A model generated the notes under the pieces. It made no database searches. It saw only the letters and a list, made by a program, of their open reading frames with translations, and was not told where the DNA came from. Of a stretch of DNA of 64,000 nt, positions 45,641-57,200 are shown piece after piece. The stretch is from Lingula anatina. Taxonomy: Eukaryota; Brachiopoda; Lingulata; Lingulida; Lingulidae. The stretch is taken from contig NW_019775524.1 of assembly GCF_001039355.2 (NCBI RefSeq), positions 968,987-1,032,986 of the forward strand, written 5' to 3'. The first letter of the stretch is position 1. Each line of letters starts with the position of its first letter. The position numbers were made by a program, and so were the translations under genes.

Positions 45641-45770
45641 CCGTCTACCTAGAGCCATTGATTAAATAATGTGCACTTTTCTTCATCGCCAGATTTGAGT
45701 CATGAATTGGCCAGGAACTATCTTTAAATATATAGTGTAAATTTATATAATCCGTGGCCCTAGAAGAGGA
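45641..45770. mobile_element. Tc1/mariner-like MITE, family B copy 5 (decayed)
   Basis: CCGTCTACCTAGAGCCA to TGGCCCTAGAAGAGGA, TA outside both ends; most of the internal conserved block is altered. Confidence 0.6.
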
Positions 45771-46387
45771 TACATGTACATATACATGTAGCCTGTGTCT
45801 AGTTTTCTTTAAGGCAAGATGCTTTTCTTGTCGCAAGGGAAACGAAAATTGATACGATGCCAACGTGAGAGCATGCACTGTGTTAGATTGGATAGAGTTT
45901 CATCAGTTTTTTCCTTTTTGTTAACATGCTTGAAAAAAGGGCTGAAAATCTACAGTGTCGCACATAGTGTCCACGCAATCTGTACTTGAAATCGGCATTA
46001 GGCCTTCACATTTATATGTCAATTGTTTACAATAATTTTACTTTGTTTTCAGACGCTAACATTCAGCTAAACGATCAGGAAACAAGACGTCCAATGGATA
46101 AACCCGAGTAACACAGTGTTATGAGACCGGCCTATATGAAACTGTAGAACTTGGAGAAAACAAAGAAAAAAAAGGGAAAAAAAACAAACAACGGAAAGAT
46201 CTTTGTTCTGCAAAAATGAAAATAATATAATATAGCAAGTTATTTCAAGGCAAATGTAGTTCCGGTTCCTGTCGTACGTTTTTATATTGTACATGTAACT
46301 GCAGGCCCAAGGAATCAAGACGGGAAAAAACCCAAACGTTGCTTAAAGAAAAGAAAATCAACGGCCAAGCACAAACCAAGTCTTACA

Positions 46388-47527
46388 ATGTCCGATCCTG
46401 TCAACTTGACGTACGTGACAAACGTCACCATTAACGGGTCAAGCGGTGACACAACAGAAACTGGACAAAATGACCCTGAAACAACCTTGCAAATCGTTAC
46501 TGCGGCAGTATTAGTAATTGTCACGGTGGTGGGAATTTTCGGGAACTCTCTTGTCTTGCTGGTGATCTTCACGGAGAGTTCCATGCGCACTGTGGCCAAT
46601 ATATTGTTCTTCAATCTAGCATTGTCCGACCTAATGTTTGTGATCGTGTGTTGCCCAGTTTTATTACTGGACCTGTTTGGAGTTCAATTACCAACATTTG
46701 TCTGCAAAACTGGGTTTTACTTGTTGTATAGCACGGTTGCGGTCAGCATATACTCAATAGTTGCCATCTGCTTGTTTCGATGCCTGGCAACGTCCAATCC
46801 TTTAAAATCTGCCTCGATTTTGACGAAGAAGAATGCAACACTCACTAGTGGCGCAATCTGGGTTTTTGCGCTTTCTATCAACATCCCTTATGCTGTGTAT
46901 TTTAAATCCTATGATGATGGGGGATGCACAGACGATGTCCCAGAATTTCCGGAGGGGTTTTTCGAAGGGCTGGCCATCTTCAAGTTTGTTATGAATTTTG
47001 CCCTACCGTCATTTGCGATTGTCGTTTTATCGGTCCTGATTGTCGTCGTGATGCGTCGACATGACAGGCTGCGCGCAGCAGCACGAAAGAATGGCAGCTA
47101 CAGCGAAGGGAGCATCGCTGAGACGAAGAAAGTCGTTTTTGTCGTAGCTGTAGTGGTTTTGGTGTTTGAAATTTGTTGGGCACCTAGCAATATATGGAGT
47201 CTTCTTCGCAACATGGGGGTCGAAATCAAAGCGCCTCCTGAGTTGTTTCGGGTTTTCACGCTTTTGTCATTCAGTAATTCTGCAGTAAATCCCATAATTT
47301 ACAATTTTGCTTCAGCCGATTTCAGACGAGAATTTCGGCGCATTTTTTATCGTTGTCTGTGTAAAAAGAAAATAGGTAAACTCGGCACTGCGGGCAATAC
47401 GAATTTGTATTCGAGCACCGATTCGACGTTTGTTAATAATGCAGACAAAAGGAAGAGCGACAATGAGGGCGTTGAATCGCATCCTCTTGTTGTTCACAAA
47501 CAAAATTCAGACAGTCAAAAAATTTGA
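46388..47527 (+). CDS. Class A (rhodopsin-like) peptide-type G-protein-coupled receptor
   Basis: A 379-residue receptor in one coding exon, preceded by a TTTTCAG acceptor at 46052. The extracellular N-terminus has sequons at N6, N12 and N17. Seven hydrophobic segments are visible, with GNSLVL (N53, TM1), NLALSDL (D81, TM2), C106 paired presumably with C180, EICWAP (W264/P266, TM6) and NPIIY (301-305, TM7), then a basic helix 8 and CRCLCKKK-type cysteines near 323-325 for palmitoylation. The general layout recalls galanin/allatostatin-A-type peptide receptors, but the ligand cannot be assigned. The TM3 DRY motif is replaced by F130-R131-C132. It acts at the plasma membrane. Confidence 0.9.
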   Translation: MSDPVNLTYVTNVTINGSSGDTTETGQNDPETTLQIVTAAVLVIVTVVGIFGNSLVLLVIFTESSMRTVANILFFNLALSDLMFVIVCCPVLLLDLFGVQLPTFVCKTGFYLLYSTVAVSIYSIVAICLFRCLATSNPLKSASILTKKNATLTSGAIWVFALSINIPYAVYFKSYDDGGCTDDVPEFPEGFFEGLAIFKFVMNFALPSFAIVVLSVLIVVVMRRHDRLRAAARKNGSYSEGSIAETKKVVFVVAVVVLVFEICWAPSNIWSLLRNMGVEIKAPPELFRVFTLLSFSNSAVNPIIYNFASADFRREFRRIFYRCLCKKKIGKLGTAGNTNLYSSTDSTFVNNADKRKSDNEGVESHPLVVHKQNSDSQKI

Positions 47528-48199
47528 ATATGGGGGGGGGGGGGGGGGTTAATTGGAGAAAGTGGAAAATTCTATTCCCCTAGTGGCCCAACTGAAGAAA
47601 TGACATAAACCTACGTCATAAAGGACTTTTTCAGCCAAAAAGGCTGTTCTTTTAAACTAGACTAGAATGAAAACGGAACTTTGACCTGATTTTACACGAT
47701 AACATTACACTGACATTTAAGGTACCAGTAGGGCCTACTCAACTAAGGTAGTGACTATATACACCTGCATCTGTAAATTGTAGGCCAACATCTACCTACA
47801 GGTAGGCTATCTACCGGGTACCTATTTAGAATGATAAACGTTGTGTAGTTTCTAATAATTGCCCCTTGACAGATACTATTTTTATGACTTCTTCATTCAA
47901 AAAAGTAAAGCATTTTATATAGATGAACCGGTGGAGTGGAATAAGCTGTCGCTTTATGGGAGATAAATATTATCACTGGATTCATTTAAAAAGGAGCTGA
48001 AAAAACAGTTTAAAATGTTTATTCATGAATTTGTTTATATTTTTAAAATGTTCAACAATTTATTGATAATATGAAGTTTTTTTAGCATGTATATGTTTTT
48101 TAAATGTTATTTTTGTGGTCATGTTTTTTTAGAAATCTGGTGGAGTGTTATTAACACAGTTTTATGGATTTTACTGGTAAACTTTGAATGCATATTTTA

Positions 48200-48252
<53 letters not shown>

Positions 48253-49277
48253 GGTCCACGTGGTCCGATGGCAAACACATATTTCAGAATGATTTTGATA
48301 ATCGCCATTTTGGTGGTAAAATGGAATTTATTATATTTCTGTGTTGTTTACAATGTATTTACTGCTAAATTTTAAATCTCATATAAAGATTTGTTATCTC
48401 CTTTATGTCGCCTTGTTTGTAGAACACTCACAGTGCTCTTATACTGACGAGTATATTTTCATATATACAAGAGACGTTCAGTGTTCAGTAGGCAGAATGA
48501 GTTTATTGCCTGTTGTTAAACCTTTTGTGATATTAAACTGTCTATCCTAAATAATTTTTTGTGGGTCAAAATTTCAACGGGTGTAAAGTTGCTAATTGTT
48601 CAAGTTTTAAAGGATTTGCAGAGAAGATGAAAGGACTGCGAAAATTGATTTGATGTGAACTTCTCTCCCAAATTGGCTCCTAGGAACATCAAATCTGAAA
48701 TTTGACCGTGATGGAATTCTCCATACTACGTACATCTGCTTCTCTATTCATTTAATACTAAAAGGGAAATCATTATTTCAAACAAAAATTCATGCAGATC
48801 GAGTTGCTCCCCTTTCGAAAACCAAAAAAAAAAAAGTTTCGAAAAAAAAATTAAAGCGCACGAGCAGCGGGTTAATCAAATGTACCGTAACACTATCAAA
48901 AAGTGTTCGAATAAATACAGGATATTAACAGACAAATCCAAAACCATTTAGGTATCAAGGGAAATAAAAAACTGAACATTGGTCTCCAATGATGAAACAG
49001 AACTCGTCTGAAATTCCACACAGTCAAATTTTATCCTGAGAAACTCCTGTATTTCTTAATTCAGACCTTAAAGATGATAAAACCCCCTAAATAAAAGTAT
49101 ATCTAAAGCGTGCTTTGTGTAGTAATTGTTTTCTAGGTCTTCTCTGGTAGCCATGTCAGCTCGCAACATCTGTATTATACACGACACAGGACCCGCACTG
49201 TGATGCAAAACACCGACGTCGTGACGTGACAAACAAGACCTTGCTCGGTGAAGGTCAGGAATGTAGATGTCGTCTTA
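47528..49277. other. 3' flank of the GPCR gene
   Basis: Begins with a poly-G run (47533-47549) right after the stop. Contains a (TTA)n microsatellite. No coding exon is recognised. Confidence 0.6.
48201..48252. repeat. (TTA)n microsatellite
   Basis: About 17 TTA units; the Tyr- and Ile-rich reading frames across it are artefacts of the repeat. Confidence 0.95.
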
Positions 49278-49288
49278 GGCTCTATTCC

Positions 49289-49591
49289 CATAGATTTTAG
49301 ATCGATCTATCCCCGCGGGAAGTCTCACTAGATTACTTTCAGATAATCCGGCTTAAATGTCCGTCCCGCCTACTACAAGCTGTAAGGGGTTAATTAACTT
49401 TCGTGTCCGCCCGGCTGACANNNNNNNNNNNNNNNNNNNNNNNNNNNNNNNNNNNNNNNCATAGATTTTAGATCGATCTATCCCCGCGGGAAGTCTCACT
49501 AGATTACTTTCAGATAATCCGGCTTAAATGTCCGTCCCGCCTACTACAAGCTGTAAGGGGTTAATTAACTTTAGTGTCCGCCCGGCTGACA
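49289..49591. repeat. 132-bp direct repeat flanking a 39-N gap
   Basis: 49289-49420 and 49460-49591 are identical except for one base (TTTCGTG versus TTTAGTG) and abut the two sides of the gap. Overlapping contig ends that were not merged would give this picture. Confidence 0.9.
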
Positions 49592-49665
49592 GCTATTTAG
49601 CGTGAATCCCCAGGGAGTTAGGTCGATCTAAAGTAGGTCGATCTAATCTATGGAAATGGGGTGTT

Positions 49666-49853
49666 AGATGGAATTCAGAACAGCGGACTACCAGATCTGC
49701 AGATCAAATATGGCGACCCACTAAAAAGCTTGCCGCTTAATTTCCGATTAGGCACTGAACAAATTCCAAGCGGGGATAAAGTAACAAGCATTCAAGTGGG
49801 TCGGCCATTTTTGATCCGCAGATCTGGTAGTCCGCTGTTCTGAATGCGCCCTC
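49666..49853. mobile_element. Tourist-like MITE, family D copy 2
   Basis: Ends GAATTCAGAACAGCGGACTA and TAGTCCGCTGTTCTGAATGC, with inner arms CAGATCTGCAGATCAAA / TTTGATCCGCAGATCTG. TTA precedes and TAA follows. Homologous to 39643-39836. Confidence 0.78.
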
Positions 49854-49957
49854 TAAACTGCAATCAACTTAAGCGGCTTAGATTTCTGTCCCGCCCACTG
49901 AAGCTGATGGGGGTAATTAACTATCGCCTTGCAGCTTTAGGCGTGTCAGACATCTAA

Positions 49958-50198
49958 GGCTGCGTTCACATGAAAAATCTATTTTCTAAAAATCTATTTG
50001 CGGTATCTTGTGATCACGGTCTGTGCCCTGAATACCCCGCGGCGTAATTACTGGCAGCGCCGAGAATTAATTACAGCTTTGGAAGTAACTGGCTCGCGCT
50101 GCCCGTAATTACGCCGTGGGGTATTCAGGGCACAAACCGTGATCACAAGATACCGCAAATAGATTTTTAGAAAATAGATTTTTCATGTGAACGCAGCC
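49958..50198. mobile_element. Foldback MITE with arms of about 100 bp
   Basis: Starts GGCTGCGTTCACATG and ends CATGTGAACGCAGCC, flanked by TAA on both sides. The arms match almost perfectly for about 95 bp (two mismatches seen), through GTATCTTGTGATCACGG and CGGCGTAATTAC, around a short centre. Near-identical arms imply a recent insertion; the TAA duplication suits PIF/Harbinger-type MITEs. Confidence 0.88.
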
Positions 50199-50285
50199 TA
50201 AGCCGCTTAAGCTGAAACAATTTAGCGAGAAACTCCGTGGAGATGAACCAATCCTGTTAGATCGATCTAGCTATGGGAACCCAGT

Positions 50286-52856
50286 AATAGGCCTAGTCTC
50301 TGGAGTCCATCATACAAGTAAATAGGTTCGGGGAACCATTACTGAAACACGAAGGGGTGAGGAGGATTCAAATTAATTATACATGCACACAGCAGTGACA
50401 CTAACATGATTTCATGCACAGGGGATGCTTTGAGGAAATCGGCCATAATATCTCCGTAAAAAATCAAATTCGGCTGTAGGAATAATTGGCATGTTTTTCG
50501 TCATTTTTGAGTAAATTTGTAAAAAAATTATAATAATAACATTTTAAGGGATTGAATTCCACACTCGATTCGAAGGACATGTCCAACGACCTGTGGATTT
50601 GGCCCTTGGAATTACGTTCACCCCCCCCCCTCCCCCCCCCTCATACGGATAATTACAATGGGACACAGCCACACAGTAAAAGGAACTGCGCTAGGCAGTC
50701 AATTAATATGAAGCGCATTGCTTGGTCAATAGTGTCGACTCCACGATTAAATGACGTAAGGTGATGCACACCGTTTGATATTTGATTAATCCTCGGTTTT
50801 CAGTGGCTTTCTCTCAATGTTCAGCGGCTCCCTGCTGTTATCGGCATTGACCGAACTAACACCATCCGTGTTTTTCATGTTTTGTCTTAACTATGGCTTT
50901 ACAGCTTGTATTCAATACTACAATATTTAAGCATTTTTAAAGGATTTTAGGGTAAATAAATATCATTTGTAAAACGTTAATCAGCAACACCGATACAAAC
51001 CATTGACGATCGCAATCAGATAGAGAATACCGTTTCTCTATGCAATTCTGATCAGTTCAGAAGCTGAACTTTCCCTCGACTTGACGAATAGTCTCCGGAG
51101 AGTAACCAGCTCAACACATTCGTCCGCTTTGTCACTCTGAATTGCAAGTGTATCACTTATTTATGAATCAATTATCCAGACGGTAAAAGCCTGTTATTGG
51201 GATTGCTGTGATTATGAACCGACCAGTAGCTGACAAACTTGCACCGGCGCTGAGTAATCCGATCAGTAACACAGAATAAAAATTTTGGTATATACCAAAA
51301 CTTTGAAAAGACATCACTGGAGTGAAGAGATCCTTATTCTTGTGCTTCCATATTAAATCAGTTTGGTTAACTTCCAAATCTCGATCGAATTTCATCTTTT
51401 TTCTTAAAGCGATATTTATCGTATACGACCGCAAAAACAGTAAGCCGTACGAGACAAAGGTAGTCTGTGTGCAGCACAGTTACGTCACATCACTGTGATG
51501 GCGTCATATCACGCGGTTACGTCACAAGGATCAGGTGCCCACCAAAGCACATCTTGACGGAATATTTGTCCATTAGCTTTAAGTATGGCGCGCTTTCTTC
51601 TATGAAAATAGAAGATATCTTTAATACTGTTATATGAAATGAAAACATATTTCATGACTGAAATAAATTTCCTAATCAAAAAGACAAACTAGACGCATGC
51701 CTTAGAATGTACTTCTTATTTTTATTTCTATAATTTTGATGAACAAGACAATTTTAGTTTTAATATCGAAACAAAGTAGTAGTACTAAAATTTTATAACT
51801 GTACGTATTAATTATGATAAAGCGAACAAAACACATAAATGTGTAGTTTCAATTAAAGCAAAAAATTTAAAGTAAATAAAAGTGCTAAATTCAAATCACT
51901 AATAAACTCATACACTGTAACAATTAATGGTTACCACTGAGTCGACAATATAGCAGAAAACCTTGAAGCTGTAACCAATACTAATGAGAGCAAATGTAAG
52001 CCGAAGGTAATGAACATTTTTATGTGTAAAAACACTAAAGTAAAGCAATCAAGTAAACATAATTCATTAATTAGCTATAGTACGTAGAAAATATATAACA
52101 GGACCAAGAAAAGTTGGTTGACGAGCGAGAAAAAACTTTATTATTATTTTCAAAAGGGGGGTTCTTTTTGCAGAAAAAAGTGAACCTATTACAATGAAAC
52201 TTTTGCGGACCTAGATCAAACTTTACCCAGAATGGACCTTTCCCTGATAAAAAGGGTGTTTCTTTTGAACACCCCACCCCCTCCCAGCTATGGGCCTGCG
52301 GTTGGAACTAGACAAGCACCTTGTTTTTTTCTTCTTCACACATACAGACACGGTAGCACAGCGCTGGCCTAAAAACCATCTACATACAGACAGTACAATT
52401 TAATTGAATTAACGCCTATTTTCCGACACCGCCACTCATTGAAGGCAATATGCACAAGCGCACATATTAATTCAGTTCATGCGAAACTGGATTCTCCCTG
52501 GCCGATTAAAGCCGCCCATATTAGATTAACACTCATTAAATCTTACACAATGCACATATAATTCTTGACAGGTTGGAAACACTGATCTGCCAGGGGGATA
52601 CACACTCTGTCCTGGCAAACACAATTGCTCTGATGATTCAGGCCCACTGGGGCCTTGCAACCAGTCAAGGAAGCACTGACCGCACTGCCCACTAAAGTAG
52701 TATACAAAATGAAAGTAATTTTGTAACAGACACTTAATTAGTGGACCAGTGTGGTCAGACAGAAGTCAGCCACTGCCCTGTGAGGGCCAGTAGTCAGGTG
52801 CTCAGTCTCTTGACAAAAGCACAGTGTAGCTGCAGAACAATTTGAAGCTTATATAA
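50286..52856. other. Intergenic region between the MITE cluster and the espin gene
   Basis: C-rich runs at about 50621-50641. Short reading frames only; no protein family recognised. Confidence 0.55.
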
Positions 52857-52935
52857 TCAGTGGACAAAACCTCCTGTTAAGTTGTTTAATGAAAAAGAAA
52901 TAAATAAATAAAAGAAGCAAAATGCATACAGACAG

Positions 52936-52938
52936 GAA

Positions 52939-52993
<55 letters not shown>

Positions 52994-52995
52994 AA
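52936..52995. repeat. (TAAA)n microsatellite
   Basis: About fifteen TAAA units downstream of the espin stop codon, probably beyond or within its 3'UTR. Confidence 0.93.
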
Positions 52996-54290
52996 TTAAA
53001 TAAATAAATAAAGCATGAACAGCTGACCTTATAACAAGTTGAAAAAACCTTCATTGTACATATTATGAAGAACCAAGCACCAAATGGATAACAGTAATTG
53101 ATTACCTGCTACATTATAATGACTAGATATGCATCTCAAACACCAGAACCTGATGACTGATCCTGAATATTGCTTTCTAACTGGTGCATGTGTGTGCGTG
53201 TATTTGTGTGTGTGTGTGTGTGTTTGTGTGTGTACGCATGCCAGTTAAAATGTAAATGGGACACAAAAATCACATTTCACGATGACCTTCAATTGATACA
53301 TCCAAATTTCACACACCCTATTCTGGGAAACTCATGTAGAATATAATAACTGTGGATATACAAGTACAAAGCATGCTGTTTGTAAGCCTGAATACGTGAA
53401 AAAACTAGTGAAAAATTAAAAGAGAAATGTTTATAATCAATACCTTAGATTAAGGAGATCAGCCAGTGCTACAATGTATGCCTAGCGGTCATGGCAACAT
53501 TGAGACAATCTCGCCTCCCTGGGGAGCATACATGAATAGCCTACAAGTAGTGGTGTAACTGGTCCTAAGAATTATCATCCCCAATAACTGCTTTATTCTC
53601 TACCATATACTTTTTTTTATGTTTCCAATTTGTTGATTCCTACTTACATTAAAAAAAAAAACTAGATTATGTTCTCCATTTATCAATCGATTGGGTTTTT
53701 AATGAAAATATTAAGATTAACAGTAGCTACTGTACATGGCGCATGTTGAAAATTGAGCACAGTGCTCAAGCACAACCAGTAGCAATGCTGTCACACCTAA
53801 CACACTGCAATGCCAGCAAACGTCACGATACATGAGGGCACACCTATAGCACTGTAATATTGAACATAAAAATACAAATCAAATGCACTAAATATCTGCA
53901 AAATGTCAAATGGCACACAAATCCGTCAAATAAAGCATTTGACTCCATAATTAATATGTAAATACTATCAACACTTATTTTTATTAATTCTCTATTACTT
54001 ATTTTTTCACTGGTTTGTCCCATTTTGCTGTAATTTTAGAGTTTACACAAAAAATATCAAATGTACACAAAAACAATAGAAGCAAGTTTCTAGCTACATT
54101 TTGCTGTTATAATGTTTAAGATCTACAGCTATAGTTTTGATTACAATTGCTGGAATTCTTTGATTGTGTGTAATCAACACCTCAACTTCAATTCGACAAC
54201 AACAAATTCTTCACTGTGAAAATAAAATGAAAGAAAAACTAAGGATTTAACTTGGATACTTTAATAAATGCCTAACTAAATACAATATTT
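52996..54290 (-). other. Probable 3'UTR / 3' flank of the espin gene
   Basis: No coding capacity. Follows the stop codon at 54291 on the minus strand; contains a GT microsatellite near 53200-53230. The polyadenylation site is not resolved. Confidence 0.5.
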
Positions 54291-57200
54291 TCAATTTCTT
54301 TTCATCCTTAGCTCCTGTTGCCATGGAGCCAGCTTTTCTGCAGTCTCAGCCTCCTCTGCTGCCTGTCTCTTTCTCTGGAGCTCCCTCTCCTCTCTCTCCT
54401 TGGCTGCCCTGAAGTCCACAGAAAGTGTTTAACAGCAAAAATAAAGAATACAAAAACCTCTGACAGCAATATATTCAAGTTAACCTAACAGTGAATTTTA
54501 AACCAAATATAACCAACACAATATAAACAGTAAAGAAGTAAATCATATTCAAAGAGAGGAAGCCAGCAACTTTGTATATATTTTTATTTATTTTTATTTA
54601 TTTATTTAATTAATTAACTTTATATATTTATTTTTTGTTTTTTGGGGGGAAGCACAACTAACTTTTACTTGTTATAGTTACTTTACTTACAAAACATGTA
54701 TTTTTGAAGAAAAAAACAACTTACAAAGCTTCCTTCTTTTCCACAAGAGCTCTCTTCCAAGGAGGCATGTTTTCATACTTGGCACTATCCTACATTGGGT
54801 AAAAAAGTAGGCTCATAAGACACAACATGAAGCACTCTAATATGTGAACTCGAGCAAGTTGCACTTAAGTAAGTTATCAATAAATGTGCCAAATAATACT
54901 CAGACTATTATTAAGATATTTTCTCCCAGACCACTTGGATCAAAATGTTTTACATCTTGAAAGTGAAGATTTCTCACCTTGCATGAGACAGTAGATAGAT
55001 CCACTTCATCTCTGACTTTAAAAATCACATTAATTTTTTAACAATTTCTACTGTATGAAAGCATCAATTATTCACCCATTTTTTCCCCGGGGGAAAAACC
55101 AAAACCTTACCAAATCAGCACCAATCCACGAGCAGGGTCAGAGCAGCCATGTCAGATATTAAAATAAATACAGTAGACCTAACTCAGATACACCCCACCC
55201 CATTAAATCAGGCACTCACTAAAATATACCAAATCTGGAAGTCCCATTCCTGTTTGACAATAAAGGGCCCATTCCCAATGAAAATACCATTCTACAAAGA
55301 TCAATCCAACTCTATGAATCAGAATCTACAAATCAAATGCCTGCTCTTGGCACTGAGGAGAATACAGAAAAGCTGGTGAATATACTATTCCATTGGAAAC
55401 GAGGCAGAAGAATAAAAATTATAATATAGTATACTTACTTTTTTCTGTATCAGACCAGAATTTGCCTTGTCTGCCATTTGCTTGGCCAGGACCTGTCGCT
55501 TCCAAGGTGGGATGTCTTTCCCCTCCTTGTCAGTGGTGGGAACCTCGCCCAGGAAGTCTTCTGCCTTGTAGGATCCTGATGGTCTTGTATTGGAGTCAGT
55601 GCTGCCATCTCCTGGAGCCTGGGATATGTACATTATAATTAATAGTTTATTCTCTTTTTATCAAACAGTATCAAATTCATTTTTTATGACAAATTAAGTT
55701 TTTTTGGTAACTTTTTCATCCAAGTTTACCTTTTGTAGTTTATCATATTTGTTGTATATTCAAGTTTTTTTCTCAAAGCTGTGAGTACATTAATTGCATT
55801 TAAATACTTTTGCTTTTCACAATAGGATAATTACTAGTATGTAATAAGAATGATAAATTTATGGATATATGCATTAATATTTACACAAATATAAAAACAA
55901 AATAAATTTAGATCAGAAAATAATTTTAATTTAAAAAATAAATTTATATATCTAATATGTAACCTATAAATTAATTTTTTTTCATTAAAATGAAATATGT
56001 GTTATAAATAAAATAATATTAAATACTCTGTAACCATGAAAACGTACAGAGAAAACATCTTAGAAGTGATAAATTAGTATAACATAGTATAACAAGTATA
56101 AAACAATAGTGCATCTATGTATTTTATGACACTGGGGCAAAATTCTGAAGAAATTCAAAACCTCATGCTGTTCCATTTTTTTCGTTTTTGTGAGTATTAA
56201 GATGATGCTTGGAAAAGGTATTTGGCAATGCATGGCCTCATGCTGATTTAAATCATAGGACAAAAAAGTGCATATGACTGGATGAAATGACATTTAAGAA
56301 GACTTAGAGAAAATATTTCTGAATCAATTGTGTGACAAATAAAGAAACCATAAATTTTAAATTAAGATAAATCTGAGCAGTGGTGCATTTGAAGTGGTGA
56401 CTACATGTGCTGATAAATTATATGCAGCCTAAATAAGTAACAAGTAGATGTTTAATTGCCAACCTAGAACTGTACTCAGCATAAATGCAAATTATTGGAA
56501 AAATTGAAAAAAAAAAAAAAAAAAGCTGGAGTGATGAGTTGCCTATTACATTTTCTTCTACAGAAAATCTAGCACATGTATCAAATCCTTTTTTGTTTTT
56601 GGGCACATGTGCTGAAACTCAACTTATGGGTATAATGACTGCCAAAACATTTTTTTTAAAGAACCTTTTCTTCTTGTCTACTGTCAAACGGTTTCTTTTC
56701 ACTTATCCTGAGTGATAGTGCATCCACTCCATTACTTCCTGGAACAGTCTTGGTGTTTTTCAGGTTGTCAACATTTGCTGAGATATTTGCACCATCTTTC
56801 ACTTCACAATGCTTCTGCTTTTTATTGCTCATCAATGTCTCATCAAACTTGCTCCATATGTCGGCAGATAAATGTGTCTTATTAGCACCACTACTTATGC
56901 CAGTGCTTCCTGTTGATACCTGACTGGTTCCTGAATTGTGATCTGACTCCTGAATCTTGACAATGCCTTCTATATTTTCACCTTTTTCATTAGCACTGGG
57001 GTTTCTGCCAAATTCTTGCAAGTTTCCCTTCTTTGCAAAGTACTGCCTCTCTGTGCTTTGGTTAGACAATGGCTTTGTCAATGCATTTCTGATTTGAGTG
57101 CCCTCTATGCATTTGAGGGAAACCATCTGACCAGAGAAGAAGGACACATCTTTCATCATCCCTGGTAGCTTGACGCCAATATTTTGTAGATGTGGTACCT

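Larger units (their letters stand above)
49278..50285. mobile_element. Nested MITE cluster around an assembly gap
   Basis: An outer family C element starts GGCTCTATTCCCATAG at 49278 and closes with CTAGCTATGGGAACCC near 50285. Inserted in it are a family D element (about 49666-49853) and a long foldback element (49958-50198). A 39-base N gap (49421-49459) lies in the left part. Confidence 0.65.

Noticed and set aside
48087-48375. Frames with long Tyr or Ile runs
   Set aside because: Produced by the (TTA)n microsatellite.
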